From the NCBI GenBank assembly GCA_030710605.1, contig CP092884.1, positions 16,659,483 through 16,723,482 on the forward strand: a stretch of 64,000 bases of DNA, given 5' to 3'. The position numbers and the translations under genes were made by a program. Source of the DNA: Cordylochernes scorpioides (lineage: Eukaryota; Arthropoda; Arachnida; Pseudoscorpiones; Chernetidae). Below are positions 30,413-41,579 of the stretch, piece by piece (the stretch's first letter is position 1; each line of letters opens with the position of its first letter). The notes beneath the pieces were generated by a model. The model was not told where the DNA came from. It searched no databases and saw nothing but the letters and a program-made list of their open reading frames with translations.

Positions 30413-30934
30413 AAAATTTCCAAAATTTCCATGATTTGTAGTGAAAGTGTGTTGTAAAAATAATAAGGAATTCCAAATGAGAAAATGTTCCCAATAGTTA
30501 CATTAGTGTAGCTATTGTTTGAGCTTTTCTTGCACATTTTAAAATTATTCCTCTACAATCGCTTTCTGAAGGATCCAGATTGCCTACCAGGATTCTTATT
30601 TGAATTTAACTAGATTCCCAGTAAATTTCACGCACTTATTTTTGTTTATTATTCTATACATAATCAAAGCCATCTCTGCAGACTTCTTTTTGTTATGAAT
30701 GGAATCAGATAAAAGTTCGGTTCAGCCAAAATAATTTCAACACCACTCTACTATTTGTATAGTAGAATAATTTTCTTATATGTTCTGTAATTTCATTTAA
30801 GACCTATCAGAAGTGTTTAGTGACTTGATGGGCATAAGCCTATACGTCTATAGAATGGTAATTGCATCAATTATCGCCCTCCCACAGATATTATTTTATA
30901 TTGAAAGTTTTATTATGATGCATTAGCGCGCCAT

Positions 30935-31310
30935 TGTTATGAAAATTTGAAATTATTATAGACGCGTATGATTCTTTGAAAAATCAAACATTTCCTACTG
31001 TCTTTACTGCAATGGAAATATTATATATTATAATTGTATGCAATTCTGCTGTCCTCAAAGGTTATGTCCATAGTTAATCTAAAATACCCATTCCAAGAGT
31101 CTCTCATCAGTATCACTATAAAAGGAAGATCGAGAAACGCAATATAACAGCGGTATGGTAGATTAAACTGGCAAAACCGCTGGGAGGGTTCACCACTGAT
31201 GAGCCAGGCCCTTCCATTAATTTTTCGATTGCAGTAAGTGCAGTAGGATTTGTTTATTTTTTAAAAGAATCATACGCGTCTATAATAGTTTCAAATTGAA
31301 ATTTTATTAG
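30935..31310. repeat. foldback family 1 MITE, full length
   Basis: The left arm (TTTGAAATTATTATAGACGC, CTACTGTCTTTACTGCAATG) is answered by the right arm (GCAGTAAGTGCAGTAGGATT, ACGCGTCTATAATAGTTTCA). The right half also carries AAACCGCTGGGAGGGTTCAC, then CACTGATGAGCC, seen in other members. Confidence 0.75.
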
Positions 31311-31744
31311 CCACAAATTGGCTATCAAATACATTTCGCAACTATTTTTACAGTTCCATATTATAATACATCACAGTATAGTATATATTTATGATGATTA
31401 ATACCTATAAACAGATATTTCAAAAATTGCGTGAGAATATTTCGAAAGATGGTTTACTCTATTCAACTTAATTTCATCATTGCAGTACTACTTTATTTTG
31501 TAAAAATCCCCAAACATTTTAAACTCATTGACATTCTCTTCGAGGTTGATATCTTTTGTTGAAATATGTTGCGAGGGAAAAAAAATTAAATTTTCCGAAG
31601 TGGACATATAGGTAATTAATAATAACGTTATATAGATAGTAAAAATAAATTATAAAAAATTCGTATAAGTGATAGCAAGATGGGATTTATTATCGGAATC
31701 ATAATAATTATTTCATCCTGCCAAGTAAATTATTTTGTAGTTAT

Positions 31745-32466
31745 TACTTTACTAGCGGATGTACCCGGCTTCGCCCAGGTTTTTCTCGAGGGAATGTTTG
31801 TAGTCTAGTAATAAGAAAATATACTACACCTAAAAACTATCAGAGAAAAGAGAAACCACGGAAGGTGAAAAGAAAAATGCTTACAATGGATGTTATGTTT
31901 ACGATATCAAGTTAAATGAAAACAAAGATAAAATTTGCATATGTTGGTCACTATAAATTTGTATATTTGTTAGGCGAAATTAGAAACATGATAAAACAAT
32001 TGGGTATTTAAAAACAAATGTAGAAATAAAAGTTGAAGTATAATAAACAATGTTGAAGATTAGTTTTAATTATTAATCAAGATTGTGTGTGAATATGTGA
32101 GAAAGATGTAATATCGTTGTTGTTTTCTTGGCCGACTGTTTTACATATGGTGTTATCTTAAAATTGCTTGTTTTGAATATTTTTTAGATTGAGATTATTA
32201 GCTAGTATGTAAAAAAATTAACTCTGTTGAAATTTAATTTTGTATTTATATATAAATAAAATTAACTCTGTTGATTTTTTTTTGTATTTAATCGATAACA
32301 GCGAAGTTACGCATGTTAATGTTAGGAAATATATTTTGATGTTAAGCAAAACCTGCTCCATCTCATTTTACATAAATGTTGAAAATTTGGTTGAAATTGA
32401 TGCATTGTAACGAAAGTTTTTAGTGATGTCCACTTATGAAATTTCCATTTTATTAATATAGATTCC
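31745..32466 (+). mobile_element. non-autonomous element, CTAGCGGATG family, short copy
   Basis: It starts ACTAGCGGATGTACCCGGCT and ends TTTTATTAATATAGATT. Start and end match those of the insertion at 39518-41211. Shared inner blocks include CGTTGTTGTTTTCTTGGCCG and TAATGTTAGG. No coding potential is seen. Similar starts are widespread in insect genomes, but the class is not assigned here. Confidence 0.65.
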
Positions 32467-32639
32467 TTTATTATAGTTCTTCCCATTGTTACTGCCTATT
32501 CAACCATTCCGTGAAATGTTAGACATTGAATCCTTATTGGAAACTATAACTAACTATACATGTAATATATTCAATCTATATTTGATCTTAATCTGTTATC
32601 ATAAATTCAAGTTTTGTACAGAGTGTATGTTTCTTTTCA

Positions 32640-32770
32640 AAATGATGAGCTAGGTCCTCCCATTATTTTAATCTTTGTAGTAAGAAGAGAAGGTTCATCA
32701 CTAATGAACTAAGTCCTCCCATTATTTTCACCATTGCATTAAGTGAGGTAGAAGAATTTGTGCTTATGTA
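32640..32770. repeat. tandemly doubled fragment of foldback family 1
   Basis: TGATGAGCTAGGTCCTCCCA and GAACTAAGTCCTCCCATTAT are two diverged copies of the family's loop motif. Confidence 0.45.
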
Positions 32771-33347
32771 AAAAGAAACTTATGCAATGGAAAATATTCA
32801 ATCGTGCTCCATCATTCATCTACAGTTTCTTTTTCATATTTTCTTTTCAATACATAAGTAATATATACATTAAAATTGTACGCGTTTAATAGTGATTATA
32901 TATACAAACTCTACGTTCTATTTCTATTTATAATATGCTTCAATGTGCAATAGTATAGGAAATACCTTTATAAAAATACACATCTTTTCGAACGAAAACG
33001 TCCCTACTTAGTTATGTAGTATACAACGCTCTAGAAGGGCTAAGCCAGAAGGGGCTATAAGGAATCTGGATAAGCCTCAAACTCCATCCTAATATGGAGG
33101 AGGACAGCTTCTAAAATCGGATGAACCTACAATTAGGTCAACGCCATATACGTTGGCATGAAAGCAATGGGGAACCCATTATATTTCCATGAGAATAATA
33201 CAGTTTAGATGATAAGCATTTAAGATAATTAGAGGCTTAGACAATCAGAGCTTCTCAAGGACCTGCTAACCTGCTACTCCTCTTGCCAATGATATCAAGG
33301 GGATGTAAGATAATGTTATCCCTTTTCAATGAAGAGTTTGATATAAA
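32771..33347. other. gene-free stretch, possibly 3' of the candidate exon that follows
   Basis: No ORF or repeat is identified. Composition is somewhat less AT-rich at 33000-33300. Confidence 0.35.
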
Positions 33348-33492
33348 CTAAGAGTACTGAATGCTATTTGACGGCTGTTGACACTGTGAGGTCGTCTGGT
33401 CCTCAGTCTCTATCCATTCCGTAACACCCAAGAGTCGTTCCTCGTCCAAGTGCAAACCACAATCCAGCCGTTCAGATTGCCTGTTTGATCTT
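33348..33492 (-). CDS. candidate terminal exon of an unknown gene
   Basis: On the minus strand CTATTCCAG forms a plausible 3' splice site just before 33492. The following frame runs about 47 codons to TAG: SRRSNRQSERLDCGLHLDEE, then LLGVTEWIETEDQTTSQCQQ. Charged and polar composition is unlike random AT-rich translation. No family is recognised, no upstream exon was found, and the piece could equally be a transposon remnant. Confidence 0.25.
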
Positions 33493-33838
33493 CTGGAATA
33501 GATACTTTTTATTTAAATTCTTGTGGAAACAGCTTTGCTTCCAAGCAGATGACCATTTTTCTTCAATCATTAACATTAGTTTTTATCAGTAATATGTAAA
33601 ATATGAGACGCAGATCAAACTATAAGCATCAACCATGACACAAACATCGAAATTAATAATAGAATATCTAACAGATACAATTGAATCGGAGCATAATTAT
33701 TGAAGCCATATTCCAATAGTTTTTAAATAGGTTTTTGTTTATTTTTAATGGATATGATCCTATAATTTCAAATAATGGAAATACTTACCAAATCCCTTGT
33801 CATATTTGTCCTAAAACGTTCTGACATTTATATAACTA

Positions 33839-34110
33839 AAAATAAAAAAAGGCATCTCCTGACCACGAGCACATGTGCTTTTTAGATAGCAGAGCGCCAT
33901 CTAGTGGAGCAAAAATAAACTAAACGTTTATTTATCTTGCTCCGTGATATTTGGCCAACCCAATTTCTTTTTTTTTTTTTTTTTGGGTTGGCCAAATATC
34001 ACGGAGCAAGATAAATAAACGTTTAGTTTATTTTTGCTCCACTAGATGGCGCTCTGCTATCTAAAAAGCACATGTGCTCGTGGTCAGGAGATGCCTTTTT
34101 TATTTTTAAT
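33839..34110. repeat. near-perfect palindrome with about 120-bp arms (foldback family 2)
   Basis: The left arm GGCATCTCCTGACCACGAGC...GTGATATTTGGCCAACCCA is repeated inverted after a 20-bp T-rich spacer at about 33964-33982. I see only a one-base difference, in the A run at the outer edge. Relatives end in the same GGCATCTCCT at 34216, 34738, 45415 and 46268. Confidence 0.92.
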
Positions 34111-35589
34111 ATCAACACCTGACCCACTTATCTTTTATTTTTTCTATTGTTTTTTATTTATATACCTATATAAAATAAAACAAAAGTGAAATTATACTGG
34201 GATCGGGTTGAAAAATAAAGAGAAAGGCGTTTCTTGACCGTGTAACTAATAGTTGACGATGGCTTGCTACATATGTCGGAATAAATATCAACTATTCGTT
34301 GATCTTGATTATTTCAGAACTAATTTAAAGAACTGTTGAAATACATCACAGTCATTTCACGATCTCGAGTAACATTATGGCATTGGAATAACCAGAAAAG
34401 TCCAAATTGAATTTGGTTCATAAAGTTCCAATATACGTTGTAGATGAAGAAAGAAGAGGTTTGCCATTAAATCTCGAAAAACAAGCATTTTTGGTGAATT
34501 TTGAAGTAGTTAAAAGATTGACAACGAGAATGTGGACCGAAAACTTCACTTTGACCATTTGACCATCATTTATCGTCTCAAGGGATTGAATCAATTAAGA
34601 AGGAAATTGTATTTAAGTTAAAAAAAACAAAGCTACAATAATTATACACGTACCAGAAATTAAAAAGATAAATATTATAAAACATTATTAAAAATAGTAT
34701 AAATGTGAAGTTGTACTGGGATAAGGTAAATAAATTACGAAATAAGCATCTCCTTATCGTGCAACTCCAATTTCAGTTGGAGTTGTTATATACAATTTTT
34801 AAAGATATTTCAAAATATATATAAATGAAAATACATACTATTAAGGAAGACATATTATCCTTTCAAGAATACATCATTTGCTATTTCTATATATTCTATA
34901 TTTTAAAATAAATGTTAATTGAATTTTTTCAATGTTGAGAGATTTAAAAAGGAAATGCTCGAGTTCGATTCGAATGAATGAGAGGGGTTACCACAAATAA
35001 GCATATATGGTGGAATTGATGTGAATTCACATTCAAATAGGCCAACATTCAAATACATTGGTAACAGCTTCCCACTGATTGAAGGTGTGGAAATCTAGCA
35101 CGCTCTATTCACATGTGTAATGAGCTGATTTCAAACGTATGTGGAATTTATCTTATATTTTACATGTGGAGTGTATTTAAATAAATTAATATATATGTGG
35201 GAATAGTACGTTTTATAGGTATATCAGTTCGTGCGGTCATGAGTATTGTTCTATAATAGTGAAAATATTGTCGCATATTCAAAAAGTATTTGAATTGTGA
35301 TCATATTATATTTAAGATCTCAATTAAAATATATTGCCACGTGGAAAATTAGGGAAGACAAACTTCGGGATGACACTTCAATTTCTTTAGGGCAAGAACA
35401 AACTATGAATGATAAATAAAAGATAAGCAACGTGGGACGTTTACAGAGTAGCAAAATATAAACATAAAAATGATATTCTGTTAAGAGTAAATACACACTC
35501 TACTACAATATTTTCAAGACTTTGATCTTTTTGAACTATAATTTGGTATCTATACTCACACATTCTTACATAAGTATTTTAAAAAGATA
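34111..35589. other. gene-free stretch with foldback family 2 remnants
   Basis: Remnants at about 34212-34335 (GAAAGGCGTTTCTTGACCGT, TCAACTATTCGTTGATCTTG) and 34736-34790 (AAGCATCTCCTTATCGTGCA) belong to the family described for 33839 and 46268. The rest is AT-rich and shows nothing recognisable. Confidence 0.45.
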
Positions 35590-36032
35590 ACGCATGAAGA
35601 CATTAAAACGCGAATGTTTCTTTTCACAAATATATCAAACTTCTACTGTCCTTAGTACGATGAAAAAATATTGGGAGGGCTTGGCTCATCAGTGGTGAAC
35701 TCTCCCATCGGTTTCGCCCATTTTAATTTACCAGACCGCTTCTTTATAGTTCTAATACTGTATTGGATCATTCTGCTTCTATATGCTACACTGAAGGGTG
35801 TAATCTTAGAAATGGTATTTAAGCAAGCTATGGACATAAGGTTTTAGGACAGTAGAATTACATTTAAAAAATTGCATCGAGCAATGCTCTTCCGTAAATA
35901 ATAATGACAAAACCGCTGGGAGGGTTCACCATTGATGAGCCAAGCCCTCCCATATTTATTTTTCATTGCAGTAAGGACAGTAGAAGTTTGATTTATTTGT
36001 GAAAATAAACATTCACGTCCTGATGTCTTCAT
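35590..36032. repeat. foldback family 1 MITE, full length with loop
   Basis: The left end ATGAAGACATTAAAACGCGA is mirrored by the right end TCACGTCCTGATGTCTTCAT. TTCTACTGTCCTTAGTACGA and GCAGTAAGGACAGTAGAAGT continue the arms. Both arms carry the GGGAGGGCTTGGCTCATCAG motif or its inverse. It abuts composite B. Confidence 0.8.
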
Positions 36033-36040
36033 TCGTTATA

Positions 36041-36459
36041 CAGGGTGATCCAAAAGTCCCGCACAACTTTAAAAATTAATAACTCCGCGAATATTTGCGC
36101 TAGAGCAATGCGGTAAACACCATTGTGTTCAGGATGCAATGGGATTTTTTATGGCAGATAATGAAAAATTCGAAATTGATTTTAGTTACAACTTTATTCG
36201 CTAGATGGCGCCCTACCAGAATCTGCAATTCAGCGGCCAAATTGTTTGATAAATTGAAAAATATAACTGAACGAAGCGTATTTTTACTTTTTGAATACCA
36301 GGAAAGAACCCTAATAATATCAAATGATAAATTAATAAAACACCATTTCGCCAAAAGTTAGAAGAAATGGTTAACGATTTTTTAATACAATCTGAGATAT
36401 GTAAAATAGGTATATGCAAATTAAAACATGTAGCAAAAAAAAACCTGATATTTTAGATG
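36041..36459 (+). repeat. left long terminal inverted repeat of composite B
   Basis: About 419 bp matching 3657-4073 and the complement of 12622-13040. The following 165 bp (36460-36624) match 12457-12621 inverted, up to the LTR junction. Confidence 0.85.
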
Positions 36460-36624
36460 CGGTTTGCTGGAATCCTCTCAGCTATTTATATTTCGAAAAT
36501 AATAATATTCTATTTTTTTAAATTCAACTCTCTCTCAGTATCGATTATATTTATTTTAATTCATTTGAAAAATATTTATCTATCTCTGATGATTTATTTT
36601 ACTCTGGAATGCCGTTTTTGTTTT

Positions 36625-36755
36625 TGTCGTGTCCAATAAAGAGCCTCAGATTATTTTCGTTTGGCCAACAAAAAATGTCCAATTTATATACACATATATT
36701 CTTAAATAATGAGACTTTAAAGAATGCAAATAATCTTCATCTATTTACACAACAC
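36625..36755 (-). repeat. 3' LTR of copy 2
   Basis: 131 bp on the minus strand, TGTGTTGTGTAAATAG...CACGACA, close to 12321-12456. Confidence 0.8.
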
Positions 36756-36799
36756 ATCTCTCCCCTTAATAATACTCCAGTCGGTCTAGGGGTTTCCTG

Positions 36800-37867
36800 G
36801 CTCTCTGAGGTCTAGAACTGCGGACGGGCACTTGCACAGCGGCAGCCTCCGGTTTAGGAGTGCAAGAGGGCACGTGCACAGCAACAGGCCCTGGTATAGG
36901 AGTGCAAGAGGGTACGTGCACAGAAGCAGTCTCCTCCTTGTTTCCTGATGTAACCTCTGGAACCTCCTCTTTACTTTATTTCTGACTTCCACCTACAGGC
37001 TTCTCTCCTGATGTTCGAGGAAGTATCAAATTTCTTGTCTTCACTTGTTTCTTTCTCACAGGTCGCAATTGATTGATATGCCTCTTATACACGACGCCCT
37101 CGCAACTTATAAGGTAGTGACGGTAGCTCAATAATTCCAAAATGGTACCTTTTTACCGTTTAGGTCCAGTTGCATAGTTGCGGAAATAAACCTCGCAACC
37201 TGTAGTAAACTGCTCCTGCCTTCTTACGGCCTCATGAAATACCTCTCGCGGATTTCCCATCTTGGTATTAAATTCGAGAATCTTGATCTTAAACTTTTCT
37301 TCATTAGCAGTTCCGCCGGGGAATTCCTTTATTACAGTTTGGGGGAATGCTCTATGAGCAAATAGGAAACTTTGTAGATTCGTCTCTAAATCATCCTTCC
37401 CATTATTCTTTCTCAAAAGGTTTAAACTCTCTTACATATCTCTCAGCTAAACCATTTGTACTAGGATTATACGGACTGGTCTTAGTGTGCCGTATACCAT
37501 TCATTTTGGTAAATTTCTCGAATTCACCGGAGACAAACTGTCTTCCGTTATCTGTAACAAAAAATTAGGGCAATCCAATTCTGGCGAGAATTTCTCTAAG
37601 ATGACTTATAATCGTTTTTCTGGTAATATCTTTGATGATAAAAATTTCTATCCACTTTGAGTATGCGTCTACGAGAACCGAAAACATTCTTCCCATGAAC
37701 GGACCCGCTAGATCAAGATGAAGTCGATGCCACAGTTTTTCGGGCCAAGTCCATTCCGAGATGGTAGCCGGGGGCATGCTTGCCGATTCTTGGCATACTC
37801 TACATTCTCTAGTTAACTCCTCGATGTTACTGTCTATGCCTGGCCACCAGAAAATACCGTCTGGCAA
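36800..37867 (-). pseudogene. integrase and Pol tail of copy 2
   Basis: The open piece at 37565-37867 (100 codons) reads FWWPGIDSNIEELTRECRVC and LHLDLAGPFMGRM...VDAYSKWIEIFIIKD, the zinc-binding and first catalytic part. The piece at 37153-37416 covers the C-terminal region after the GLAERYVREFK stretch near 37430. The proline-rich threefold repeat seen in copy 1 is at about 36820-36945. Stops between pieces show decay, but the core is better preserved than in copy 1. Confidence 0.85.
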
Positions 37868-38880
37868 TCATCTTCATTTTAAAAATCCCCATGTGTATTT
37901 CATGCAAGTCATTTAAAATTAAAGATCTTAATTTTTGGGGAATTACCACTCTTCCACGCCATTGAAGACAACCAAACTCCAAACTTAATTCCTCATTGAT
38001 CTTATAATGAGGAGCTAGTGGGTTTTCTCTCGGTACCCTTGTGAATTTCCAGTTGCCTTCTCTAACATTCCTTAATACTATAGACAGTATTTTATCTTGG
38101 GGCGTCTCATTAGCCACCTCCATAAAAGAGAACGGTACCTCATTCGACTTCCTAAGAAGAAGTACCTGGTCTTCATCAAGAGACTCCCTGACACTCGATT
38201 CTAAAGGAAGACGTGACAATGCGTCAACATTGGAATTATCAATAGTTTTTAGAAATTCCACAGTATAATTAAATGCAGCTAATTTTAAGGACCATCTTTT
38301 AATTCTGGATGATGCATATATGGGAATTGGTTTATGAGGTAAAAATATATGAATTAAGGATCGGTTGCCTGTGACCAATACAAATTTTCGTCCAGTAAGT
38401 ATTTTCTGAATTTCTCAACGCCAAAAGTTATGCTCAACGCTTTCTTTTCTAGTTGAGAGAAACGTTTTTCCGCTTCAGTTTATGTTCTAGAAGCAAAAGC
38501 TATAGGGCATTCATCCTTTCTATCATTTCTATGACTCAGAATTACGCCTAGTCCATAGTCTATTAATAATGATTTACATTTTTAAAATAACATTCGATAT
38601 TTTTTCGTCCAATTCCATCTACAATTTTTATTCAAAAGTTGATAGAATAGCGCTAAAATGTTTGCTATATTCTTTATGAATCTATAATCATAAATTAAGA
38701 GTCCTATGAAAGATCTCAATTGCGAAACATTCTTTAGGTTCAGGCGCCTCTACCACTGCTTTAATTTTATTTTCTAAGGGATGCAGTCCATATTTATCCA
38801 TTTGAAACCCTAAATATTCCACCGATTTCTTTTTAAATTTATATTTATATCTGTTTAAATTTAAACCTTTTTCTAGCAAT
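37827..38880 (-). pseudogene. RNase H and linker of copy 2
   Basis: The 183-codon piece at 37827-38378 begins within the RNase H domain (VTGNRSLIHIF, with the catalytic D of TDN changed to G) and runs through VDALSRLPLESSV into the integrase zinc region (LNDLHEIHMG). The connection piece VEYLGFQMDKYGLHP lies at 38688-38879. A stop stands within the part equivalent to FASRTLTEAEKRF. Confidence 0.82.
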
Positions 38881-39490
38881 CATCTAAACACTAGATCCAA
38901 CTTTTGTTCATGATCTTCAAAGTCTTTTCCTGCAACCAAAATATCATCTATGTAGCAGGCCACACCTGGCAAATCAGAAAATAGGCCTTCCATAATCCTT
39001 TGAAATTTATTTGGTGCTACCGCTACGTCATATGGTAGTCTTTTATAAGAAAACAACCTCTTTGTTGTGTTTATATCAACAACAGCTTTGGCTTCTTCAG
39101 CTAACATTACTTGTAAGTAAGCCTGTGATAGATCTAGAGTAGAAAGTACGGTGCTTGTAAATAATTTTGAAAAGATCTCATCGATCGATGGAATGGGATA
39201 CCTATCTAATTCTATTGCTTTATTAGCTGTACATCTAAAATCACCACATATCCTTACACTACCATCCTTTTTTGATGCCGGTACTATTGGAGCGGTCCAA
39301 TATGCATGTGAACTATAGGTTATAAAATGCAATAATTCACTAAACGATCAATTTCATTCTCTACTTTGTTTTTTAGAGGGAAAGGTAAACTTCTGGCCTT
39401 ACAAAACACAGGAGTCACATCCTTTTTTAAATTAAATTTATTCTAACGTCCTTTAGACAGCCCAAATCTTTGTTAAACAAATCTGCATAC
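38880..39490 (-). pseudogene. reverse transcriptase of copy 2
   Basis: The 150-codon piece 38880-39332 is uninterrupted across the catalytic core: AYWTAPIVPASKKDGSVRIC, STLDLSQAYLQV, then VACYIDDILVAGKDF with the YIDD box. It is less damaged than copy 1, where an insertion and stops break the same part. The N-terminal region (39340-39490) is frameshifted and is cut by the insertion at 39518. Confidence 0.87.
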
Positions 39491-39517
39491 CTATCCATAA
39501 AATTTTATATACTTAAA

Positions 39518-41211
39518 CTAGCGGATGTGCCCAGCTTCGCCGGGGTTTTACCCGAGTGAATGTTTGTCTAACGAACATTTGTTAAAACAATTCTCTATAA
39601 ACTTATAAAACGTACTCGGCTTCGCCCGGGGTTTTACCCGAGTAAAGGTTTGTCTAGCGAACATTTGTTAAAACAATTCTCTAAAAACTTATTAAAAAAA
39701 AAGATATATTTTGATAATTTGAAACCCGTAAATTTGAATCTCTCGATATATTGTTATCATCGTCACAATGGGGGCGCTGCTTGCGAGTTAAATCTACAAA
39801 TCTGCAAATAACTCTAATGATATTCAAGATATATATTCAGGAAATTATTTCCAAAAACCTTCCCGGTGATATACCTAATAATATCCCAAAATTTCACGGC
39901 GATTGGATGTATGGTTTTTGAATCTATAGAGTGCAGACAAACAGACAGACAGACATTCAATTTTATATATATAGATAGATTCACTTTTCATTGTTGGCTT
40001 TTTATCTTACATTCATTCTTCATTGTTGGCTTTTTATATTACATTCACTCTTCATTGTTGGCTTTTTATCTTACATTCACTCTTTTGGCTTTTTATATTA
40101 CATTTACTCTTCATTGTTGGCTTTTTATCTTACATTCACTCTTCATTGTTGGCTTTTTATATTATATTTACTCTTCATTGTTGGCTTTTCATCTTACATT
40201 CATTCTTCATTGTTGGCTTTTCATCTTACATTCATTCTTCATTGTTGGCTTTTTATATTATATTTACTATTCATTGTTGGCTTTTTATCTTACATTCATT
40301 CTTCATTGTTGGCTTTTTATATTACATTTACTATTCATTGTTGGCTTTTTATCTTACATTCACTCTTCATTGTTGGCTTTTTATCTTACATTCATTCTTC
40401 ATTGTTGGCTTTTTATATTACATTCACTCTTCATTGTTGGCTTTTTATCTTACATTCATTCTTCATTGTTGGCTTTTTATATTACATTCACTCTTCATTG
40501 TTGGCTTTTTATCTTACATTCACTCTGTTGGCTTTTTATATTACATTTACTCTTCATTGTTGGATTTTTATCTTACATTCACTCTTCATTGTTGGCTTTT
40601 TATATTATATTTACTCTTCATTGTTGGCTTTTTATTACTCTTCATTGTTGGCTTTTTATCTTACATTCATTCTTCATTGTTGGCTTTTTATATTATATTT
40701 ACTCTTCATTGTTGGATTTTTATCTTACATTCATTCTTCATTGTTGGCTTTTTATATTACATTTATCCGAGTGAAAGTTTGCCTAACGAATATTATATAT
40801 TATGAAGTATAATAAACAATGTTAAAGATTAGTTTTAATTATTAATCGAGATTGTGTGTGAATATGTGAGAACGATGTAATATCGTTGTTGTTTTCTTGG
40901 CCGACTGTTTTACATATGGTGTTATCTTAAAATTGCTTGTTTTGAATATTTTTTTAGATTGAGTTGAATGAATTGCTGAATTTTATTTTTTGTATTTATA
41001 TATAAATAAAATTAACTCTGTTGATTTTTTTGTATTTAATCGATAACAGCTAAGTTACGCATGTTAATGTTAGGGAAAAATATTTTGATGTTAAGCAAAA
41101 CCTGCTCCATCTCGTTTTACATAAATGTTGAAAATTTGGTTGAAATTGATGCATTGTAACGAAAGTTTTTAGTGATGTCCTCTTATGAAATTTGCATTTT
41201 ATTAATATAGA
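39518..41211 (+). mobile_element. CTAGCGGATG-family insertion containing a 32-bp minisatellite
   Basis: It begins CTAGCGGATGTGCCCAGCTT and ends TTTTATTAATATAG, like the 720-bp element at 31745-32466. Copy 1 of the host retrotransposon has no insertion at the equivalent place (about 9545). A second CTCGGCTTCGCCCGGGG block at 39612-39640 and a CAGACAGACAGACATTC tail at about 39940-39960 suggest one family member inserted in another. The long minisatellite expansion occupies the middle. Confidence 0.75.
39981..40762 (+). repeat. 32-bp minisatellite, about 24 copies, stop-free in all plus frames
   Basis: The unit is TCATTGTTGGCTTTTTATCT plus TACATTCATTCT; variants with ATATTACATTTACT alternate, giving a partial 64-bp period. 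Because the unit is not a multiple of three and lacks stop triplets on the plus strand, ORFs of 302, 273 and 260 codons run through it in parallel. They are artefacts. Confidence 0.95.
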
Positions 41212-41212
41212 T

Positions 41213-41577
41213 ATATTTCTATTATATTCATTATTTAAAATTTTAATGCTAAACAATATAGAATAATCAAGTTTCAACTGTTTAAGCCATTCTCTTCCTA
41301 ATAAAATTACCTGGATTTTTTCATTTACAACTATTAATCGTAAATATTGGTTGGCTTCTTTTACAAAAACATTTCTTTGATCTATAATCTCTATTGATTT
41401 ACCACAAAAGGATTTTAATCTTAAATTTGTTGGAAATAATCTTTTACCTTGCCAATAATTCTTATAAATATCTTTAGGTATTAACGTAAATGGACTTCCT
41501 GTATCTATTGTAAAGCACAAAGAATAATCATCTACTGTTAAATTTATTGTGGCATCAATTTCGCCCTGTACAGAATA
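41213..41577 (-). pseudogene. protease domain of copy 2
   Basis: CFTIDTGSPFTLIPKDIYKN and the GREWLKQL motif are readable on the minus strand. The open frame continues artificially into the Tc1 element at one end (to 41667) and into the 39518 insertion at the other (to 41050), so the 205-codon ORF is a three-way chimera. Confidence 0.82.
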
Positions 41578-41579
41578 TA

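Noticed and set aside
35660..35990. Hammerhead ribozyme in foldback family 1, from CTGATGAG and GGCGAAAC motifs
   Set aside because: In a circularly permuted reading stems II and III can form, but only four bases (ACCA) separate the cleavage position from the core, so helix I cannot exist.
39866..40812. Three overlapping plus-strand ORFs of 260-302 codons resembling a membrane protein
   Set aside because: They are read-throughs of a 32-bp minisatellite in three frames.
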